A stretch of DNA of 64,000 nt from a virus: positions 32,472 through 96,471 of IMG/VR virus record IMGVR_UViG_3300042892_001857; one strand, written 5' to 3'. Positions 59,313 to 64,000 of the stretch are shown here, in pieces. Each line of letters starts with the position of its first letter. Position 1 is the first letter of the stretch. A program made the position numbers and the translations under genes. The notes below the pieces were generated by a model, which had not been told where the DNA came from, did no database searches, and saw only the letters and a list, made by a program, of their open reading frames with translations.

Positions 59313-60263
59313 TTAAAAATCTTCTGTAAATGTTAATGACTCACCTAATTTCGCCTTTTGGTATTCCATAGTTCTTGACTCAAAGAAATTACCCTTTGTC
59401 TCGACAGCTATTTGTTCCATAAATTTGAATGGTTGTTCCACATTAAAATGTTTCTTACATCCAAACTTAACTAATAGTCCGTCAGTTACAAATTCAAGAT
59501 ATTGTTTCATCAAATTTGAATTCATACCTATTAAAGATACAGGTAATGACTCAGTAATAAACTCTTTTTCAATCTCTAACGCAGATAATAAAATTTCTTT
59601 AATTCTTTTCTCTGTTGGTTTGTTCTCAACGTGATTGTTAATCAAATGGATAGCAAAATCACAGTGTAAGTTTTCATCTTTAAAAATAAGACTATTAGCG
59701 TTACACAATCCTTGCATAATTCCTCTTGATTTCATCCAAAAGATAGAACAGAATGAACCGGAGAAGAATATACCTTCAACCGCCGCAAACGCCACTAATC
59801 TTTCTTGAAATGAAGAGTTTTCAATCCAATCAAGAGCCCATTTAGCTTTCTTTTGAACGGCAGGTAATCTGTCAATTGCGTGAAAACATTCATCCTTTTC
59901 TTTCTCGTCAGATACGTAAGTATCAATCAATAATGAATACATTAATGAGTGAATGTTCTCCATCATAATTTGGAATCCGTAGAAGAACTTTGCTTCAGCA
60001 TATTGAACTTCTTTTAAGAAATTCTCAGCCAAGTTTTCATTAACAATACCATCAGACGCCGCAAAGAACGCTAATACATTTTTAAGGAAGAACCTCTCAT
60101 TATCAGATAGATTTTCCCAATCTCTAATATCGTTAGATAAATCCACTTCTTCTGCCGTCCAAAACGCGGCTTGGTGTTGTTTATAAAATTCCCATATATC
60201 GTTATGTTCTATAGGGAAGATAACGAATCGGTCATTATTCGGTTCTAATATTTTTTCTTTCAT
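59313..60263 (-). CDS. nrdB: Ribonucleoside-diphosphate reductase, small subunit
   Basis: A 316-residue class I small subunit that carries the di-iron tyrosyl radical. Ligands and radical residue are visible in SDGIVNEN (D71) and [17 protein letters not shown] (E102, H105, radical Y109), and later E and H ligands in FAAVEGIFF and DENLHCDF. The sequence [12 protein letters not shown] and the following blocks are of the eukaryotic/Bacteroidetes R2 type, not the E. coli type. Ends near the helicase gene and starts 6 bases after it. Confidence 0.95.
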   Translation of the reverse strand: MKEKILEPNNDRFVIFPIEHNDIWEFYKQHQAAFWTAEEVDLSNDIRDWENLSDNERFFLKNVLAFFAASDGIVNENLAENFLKEVQYAEAKFFYGFQIMMENIHSLMYSLLIDTYVSDEKEKDECFHAIDRLPAVQKKAKWALDWIENSSFQERLVAFAAVEGIFFSGSFCSIFWMKSRGIMQGLCNANSLIFKDENLHCDFAIHLINNHVENKPTEKRIKEILLSALEIEKEFITESLPVSLIGMNSNLMKQYLEFVTDGLLVKFGCKKHFNVEQPFKFMEQIAVETKGNFFESRTMEYQKAKLGESLTFTEDF

Positions 60264-60269
60264 TTTAAA

Positions 60270-61652
60270 TTAATTTTGTTGTTGGTTTTTTTCTTTTCTC
60301 TTGTCTAACAAGTCTTTGATTCTTTGTCTATTTCTTTCTTCGGTTTGTTCTTCTAATCCTAAGAATGTTACTGAACTTTCAGTATCAATCTCCAACATAC
60401 CATTGTCAAATTTACAATTCTCAAAGACAACACCATCATCACCAATCCGTGATTTAGTAATTGCGATTGTTGCTAATTTCATTTCTTTTTGTTGTAAAGA
60501 TTTAGCCACGGAAATGATTACGTGTCCAACCTGTGCTTTTTTAATAGACCCACCCATTTGGTCGGTTGTAACAACATCAGACGATATTGAACTTCTATTA
60601 CCCTGAGTCGCTGTCCATCCTACCAAATCAAGTTCGTGACACATAGATTCAAAACCTCTCATCACAGACCCTTCAGATTTCCATTCATCCCCCAAGTTTT
60701 TATCCGGTACCACACAGTCAATGTAGTCCAATAATACCATATCAATTTTGATTCCTTCTGAAATCATTTTTCTGATTTGATTCTTAATCTGCATCATTGT
60801 TACAGTATCGGATGGAAGTTTTTTAAGTATCAATTCATTAGGCATTTTTTCCTTAATTTCTTGAACTTTAGTTATTACTTCATCTTTTCTAATAGACAAT
60901 TCATCCGGATGGATTTTTGTCCATAATGTAATGTGTTTACGTTGAATAATCTTTGGGTTATCCTCAAAGAATATTTGTAACACATTATATCCCAAATTAA
61001 ATGCGTGATTTGAGATTTTTGTAAGTAAAGTAGATTTACCTACACCTGTTGGTGCTAAAATAACACCGATTTCACCTTTAGCCAACCCTCCTTTTAAGAG
61101 TCTATCTATCCCCGGAATACCCATTGGTATCGGATGACGATAATCCTCGTTTAGAACATCATCTAAATTGCTGAAAACACTTTCCGTTCCCTTATCGTGT
61201 TCCCCAACCTGAAGAGCTTTACTCACCATCTCTTCTAATGTGTCGTAACTCTCAAATTCACCAGTGTCGATGATTTTTTGAGCTTTAACCATTACTTTCT
61301 GTAACTCCTGTTGTTTACAGAACTTCATCGATTTTTCTTGCACAAACTCAGCCCCTTCAAGCGTAGACTCCTTAACTTTTGTAAGGGTATCAATAATTAT
61401 TTTTGCTGCTAGAGGTTGTTGTATCTCAGATTTTGTAATTTGTTCTAATGTGTCAAAGGTTGGTGTGTGTTCGTATTTTGTATAATACTCCTTAATCATT
61501 TGGATGATTAATTTGAAATATTTATTCTCAAAATAACTTGTTTCAATCACATCTATAATTGACCGTGAAAAGTCTTTGTCGATAATGATTTGGTTTAGTA
61601 ATTGTATCTGAAAGGTGCTACCTAGATACTCGAAATTTTTGTTTGACGCCAT
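60270..61652 (-). CDS. DnaB-family replicative helicase (T4 gp41-like)
   Basis: A 460-residue RecA-fold hexameric helicase that unwinds the replication fork, in concert with the primase at 23024. The N-terminal region (1-150) is helical. The ATPase domain has GIPGIDRLLKGGLAKGEIGV, Walker A LAPTGVGKSTLL (about 197-208), Walker B MVLLDYIDCV and TATQGNRSS. The length matches T4 gp41 (475). A TATTTATTA motif is 21 bases before the ATG; the gap to the upstream gene is 30 bases. Confidence 0.9.
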   Translation of the reverse strand: MASNKNFEYLGSTFQIQLLNQIIIDKDFSRSIIDVIETSYFENKYFKLIIQMIKEYYTKYEHTPTFDTLEQITKSEIQQPLAAKIIIDTLTKVKESTLEGAEFVQEKSMKFCKQQELQKVMVKAQKIIDTGEFESYDTLEEMVSKALQVGEHDKGTESVFSNLDDVLNEDYRHPIPMGIPGIDRLLKGGLAKGEIGVILAPTGVGKSTLLTKISNHAFNLGYNVLQIFFEDNPKIIQRKHITLWTKIHPDELSIRKDEVITKVQEIKEKMPNELILKKLPSDTVTMMQIKNQIRKMISEGIKIDMVLLDYIDCVVPDKNLGDEWKSEGSVMRGFESMCHELDLVGWTATQGNRSSISSDVVTTDQMGGSIKKAQVGHVIISVAKSLQQKEMKLATIAITKSRIGDDGVVFENCKFDNGMLEIDTESSVTFLGLEEQTEERNRQRIKDLLDKRKEKNQQQN

Positions 61653-61673
61653 ATATTTTTTCTTTTAGTGTAA

Positions 61674-61682
61674 TAATAAATA
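61674..61682 (-). promoter_or_regulatory. TATTTATTA motif before the helicase gene
   Basis: Minus-strand TATTTATTATTACACTAAAAG, ATG 21 bases downstream. The only candidate element in the short gap; a chance match cannot be excluded. Confidence 0.3.
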
Positions 61683-62135
61683 CTACACACTTAGGGTAAC
61701 ATCTAGATATTTTTTTGTTAAATTTTTAGATGAAAAGATGTCAGTCAAGTTCATCAATAGGTTTTTTAGGTGTGGGCGTACATCCACAGTATATCTTATC
61801 TTTGGAGGGTATACTTTTGCGTCCACCTGTCTATGACAAATTGTCACATCATTTTGTTTGATGAAGATGTTAAAGTACTCCGGACCGTCCGTATTAGACG
61901 TTTCCAAAATAGCCGGATTGTTAATAATTTCGTACAGATTATCCGTCATATACGTTACGGTTTTCAACGACAATTGTTTTTGAATGTCGTCTTTAAATTC
62001 ACGAAGTAATTCGTAAAGTTCCAAAGAGTTTTTACCCTCATTATTGAACTCTCTCACGTTAAAAAATCTTTGCACAATGATGTTATCATTTACCATCATT
62101 AAGAATTCTAATTTTACCGATTCTTGGTCTTTCAT
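61683..62135 (-). CDS. Conserved hypothetical replication-operon protein, 150 aa
   Basis: A 150-residue protein between the 5' nuclease and helicase genes. It starts MKDQESVKLEFLMMVNDNII and contains LYELLREFKDDIQKQLSLKT, YFNIFIKQNDVTICHRQVDA and IRYTVDVRPHLKNLLMNLTD. It looks like a single alpha/beta domain. The recurrence of such a gene next to T4-like replication genes is my recollection, not a test. By position it may act at the fork or in nucleotide pools. Confidence 0.7.
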   Translation of the reverse strand: MKDQESVKLEFLMMVNDNIIVQRFFNVREFNNEGKNSLELYELLREFKDDIQKQLSLKTVTYMTDNLYEIINNPAILETSNTDGPEYFNIFIKQNDVTICHRQVDAKVYPPKIRYTVDVRPHLKNLLMNLTDIFSSKNLTKKYLDVTLSV

Positions 62136-62143
62136 AGCTTTAG

Positions 62144-63148
62144 TTAATTGTTTTTATAATTTCTTTTTTCTTTTCTTGTTAATTTCATAAAGGGTCTAAC
62201 AAAATTCACCCAAGCATCATCCCCCTTTGGTAGATACTTAAAAAACCCGTCTTCCATCATCATCTTAATAAGTCCTCTATGACCCCTACCATCAGGGTCT
62301 AAAGTTTCTTTATAATACAATTCAACAAGTTCTTTAGCATCATCAGTAATTAATGGGTTTGATAAGTTTATGATTTTTTCATTTATCACAAAAAATTCAT
62401 CACCATAAACACCACTTTTAGTTTTACCGGATAAAAGATTTTGTAATGTCTTATTATCTTTATTCTCCTTTAGTAGAGTTTCTGCCTTTTCTAAAATATC
62501 GGTGATTGAAACCGGTTTTTCAAGTAGCTCAGGAAAAAACTTTATAAGTGTTTTCTCCCCCAACCCTGAAATACCATCAATATTATCCGATTTATCTCCC
62601 GATAAAATTTTATAAGTTCTAATGTTTTGATGCGGAAATTCGTAAAAATCACATTTGATTTTACTTCCAACGTGATAAGTTTGTTTGGTTCTCGGATAAA
62701 ACACCGATACCTTATCCGAGATTAATTGGGTAAGGTCTTTATCCCCCGAATAGATGGTCTTTTGTTCGTTCTCCGAGATTTGGCAGTAGTAAGCAATCAA
62801 ATCATCTGCTTCGTTATTATCTACGTTGATTTGTCTTATATAACAGTCCTCCAAGTATTGTTTGATTCTTTCTTTCTGCTCAGTGAAAGAATCTAACTTA
62901 TACTCGTTGTCTCTGTCTCTACGTTGTTCTTTATATTGGGGATAAATAAGTTTTCGAGTCGAAGAGTTATCATCACCGTCCCACATAACAACAACCTTAT
63001 CAAAGTCTTGTTCGTCTATGAAACGTCTAATGGTATTCACAAAGTGCCATAAGGCACCTATGTGTTTTCCATTGTGATAATAATCTTTAACCCCGTGGAA
63101 TCCAATCTTTACTAAATTGTTTCCGTCAACCAAAAGTGTTTTAGTCAC
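62144..63148 (-). CDS. 5'-3' exonuclease / RNase H (FEN family)
   Basis: A 334-residue FEN-fold nuclease like T4 RNase H, which removes RNA primers and 5' flaps. Acidic metal-binding residues are read in LLVDGNNLVKIGF, VVMWDGDDNSSTRK, NNEADDLIAYYCQ, TIYSGDKDLTQL and ILSGDKSDNIDGISGLGEKT, the last being the helix-hairpin-helix DNA-binding site. The C-terminal 110 residues (helical, charged) may contact other replication proteins. It lies 22 bases from the RecA-type gene. Confidence 0.92.
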   Translation of the reverse strand: MTKTLLVDGNNLVKIGFHGVKDYYHNGKHIGALWHFVNTIRRFIDEQDFDKVVVMWDGDDNSSTRKLIYPQYKEQRRDRDNEYKLDSFTEQKERIKQYLEDCYIRQINVDNNEADDLIAYYCQISENEQKTIYSGDKDLTQLISDKVSVFYPRTKQTYHVGSKIKCDFYEFPHQNIRTYKILSGDKSDNIDGISGLGEKTLIKFFPELLEKPVSITDILEKAETLLKENKDNKTLQNLLSGKTKSGVYGDEFFVINEKIINLSNPLITDDAKELVELYYKETLDPDGRGHRGLIKMMMEDGFFKYLPKGDDAWVNFVRPFMKLTRKEKRNYKNN

Positions 63149-63170
63149 TTGTTTTTGTTTGTATTCGTTA

Positions 63171-64000
63171 CTACTCTTTTTCTTCTACCTCTTTTTCTTC
63201 TACCTCTTTCAAATCGTAATCACCATCTGTTCCGATGATATTCTTCCAATATTCAGAGTATTCTTTTTTGTATTTCTCAATAGACGCTTTTTCTTCGGTA
63301 GTTTCTTTACCTGCCAAGAATCCGTGAGGTGTTACAATAATCTTACCATCTTCATAACCCAATCCGTTGATGTGGTTTTTCATTACTGAGATTTTAGTTC
63401 TCACAGCAAATTTGATAGTTCTTTTATCTTTAGTCGCGGTAATCTTTGTTGTTCCCGCACCTTTTTCATTCCCGAAACGGAAAACTAATGAGGAGTTCAA
63501 CCAAATCGCCTCACCACCTTTAGCCTTAATTTTAGGTTGTCCAAATGGATTATCCGGAAGTTCAACCCAAGGTTGGTTAACAATAACCAAAGTATTCTCA
63601 TATTTAGAATCCGCTTTACGACTTCCCGATATTCTTTGATTGATACCCATACCAATTTTGTCAGCCAACGCCGCCGCGTTATGTTGTTTACCACCTTTAC
63701 CTTCAAAAGTCATTTTACAAGGAACTGAACCAACAGAATCCCATAAGAACAATAAACTATAATCTAATTCACCTTTCTCTTGAGCGTCAAGTAAACTATT
63801 AATGTAATCTGTAATTTGTTCTATATAACTAAAGTTATTATTGAAGATGTAGAACCCGTCCCATTCTAATTCACCCGTTTCTTCATCAACCATTTCTTCA
63901 CAATCAAAACCCATAAGTTTTGCGTGTTCAAATGACCACTTTTGTTCGGTAATAATGAATACCGGTAATATTTGTTTTTTCTGAGCATCAACAGCACATT
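63171..64000 (-). CDS. RecA/UvsX-type recombinase, N-terminal part beyond window
   Basis: The reading frame is open to the right edge, continuing upstream of the internal Met at 63914 as VFIITEQKWSFEHAKLMGFD. The visible 276 residues are the C-terminal part of a RecA-fold ATPase. Walker B is in LLFLWDSVGSVP; loop features (KQHNAAALADKIGMGINQRI, LVIVNQPWVELP) and KAKGGEAIWLNSSLVFRF follow, as in UvsX-like proteins of large phages. Walker A is outside the window. The protein would form strand-exchange filaments for recombination-dependent replication, with SbcC/D. The last residues are an EVEEKE pair encoded by a 15-bp repeat. Confidence 0.82.
   Translation of the reverse strand, partial: CAVDAQKKQILPVFIITEQKWSFEHAKLMGFDCEEMVDEETGELEWDGFYIFNNNFSYIEQITDYINSLLDAQEKGELDYSLLFLWDSVGSVPCKMTFEGKGGKQHNAAALADKIGMGINQRISGSRKADSKYENTLVIVNQPWVELPDNPFGQPKIKAKGGEAIWLNSSLVFRFGNEKGAGTTKITATKDKRTIKFAVRTKISVMKNHINGLGYEDGKIIVTPHGFLAGKETTEEKASIEKYKKEYSEYWKNIIGTDGDYDLKEVEEKEVEEKE

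Noticed and set aside
1-64000. Prophage in a bacterial chromosome
   Set aside because: No host genes, integrase or attachment site appear in 64 kb; a lytic large phage genome explains everything seen.
1-64000. tRNA genes and other structured RNAs
   Set aside because: No cloverleaf with a TTCGA-type arm was noticed in the short gaps; a covariance-model search would be needed to exclude degenerate ones.

Overview
The window reads as part of the genome of a large, AT-rich, T4-type myovirus that infects a member of the Bacteroidetes. No bacterial chromosomal genes, tRNAs, CRISPR arrays or insertion sequences were seen. The T4-type signature consists of gp6-like and gp25-like baseplate wedge genes, a gp46/gp47 (SbcC/SbcD, Rad50/Mre11) pair, a DnaB-family helicase, a TOPRIM primase, a FEN/RNase H-type 5' nuclease, a UvsX/RecA-type ATPase and class I ribonucleotide reductase. 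The Bacteroidetes assignment rests on several signals: intergenic promoters of the form TTTG-N19/20-TAnnTTTG, A-rich leaders without Shine-Dalgarno sequences, SprB-type repeats in tail proteins, a Bacteroidetes-type Hc1 histone-like gene, and a sigma factor resembling Bacteroidetes RpoD. Capsid, portal and terminase genes are not in this window, so the genome extends past both edges.

Layout, left to right. Positions 1-5283 (minus strand) hold a truncated PcfJ-like gene, a small conserved gene, two tandemly duplicated leucine-rich-repeat proteins and an adenine methyltransferase. Positions 5383-7221 hold two small plus-strand genes around a minus-strand dnaJ. Positions 7169-14292 (minus) are packed with small genes: an Hc1 histone-like gene, membrane proteins, probable structural proteins, and a likely lysis group (amidase endolysin, spanin-like pair, polytopic membrane protein). 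Positions 14340-23923 (minus) hold the sigma factor and the DNA-processing genes (SbcC, P-loop kinase-like protein, SbcD, PD-(D/E)XK nuclease, primase). Positions 24011-36309 form a plus-strand island of cysteine- and threonine-rich fibre/adhesin genes ending in a RuvC-like resolvase, with one small minus-strand gene embedded. A strong bidirectional terminator (36311-36340) separates it from the minus-strand tail/baseplate block (36346-56797). Positions 56895-64000 (minus) carry nrdA, nrdB, helicase, a conserved unknown gene, the 5' nuclease and a truncated RecA/UvsX gene.

How it fits together. Replication, recombination and nucleotide-supply genes sit in long, tightly spaced, often overlapping minus-strand operons. 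Several units begin with promoters that host RNA polymerase should read. Structural genes more often have a different leader element, TATTTATA followed by an A-rich run, just upstream of the start codon; the phage sigma factor is a candidate reader of such late signals, but this is inference. The tail region is the most distinctive part: repeat-rich variable adhesins (PT-repeat linkers, SprB repeats, a perfect 60-bp tandem repeat), a 1,884-residue protein with a central block of membrane-spanning segments, and a membrane-anchored alpha/beta-hydrolase between that protein and gp6.

Coding density is very high. No gene-free stretch exceeds about 110 bases, and the longer gaps are occupied by promoters or terminators listed below. 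Start codons were shortened in five places where the longest reading frame runs into a neighbouring gene, terminator or leader motif.
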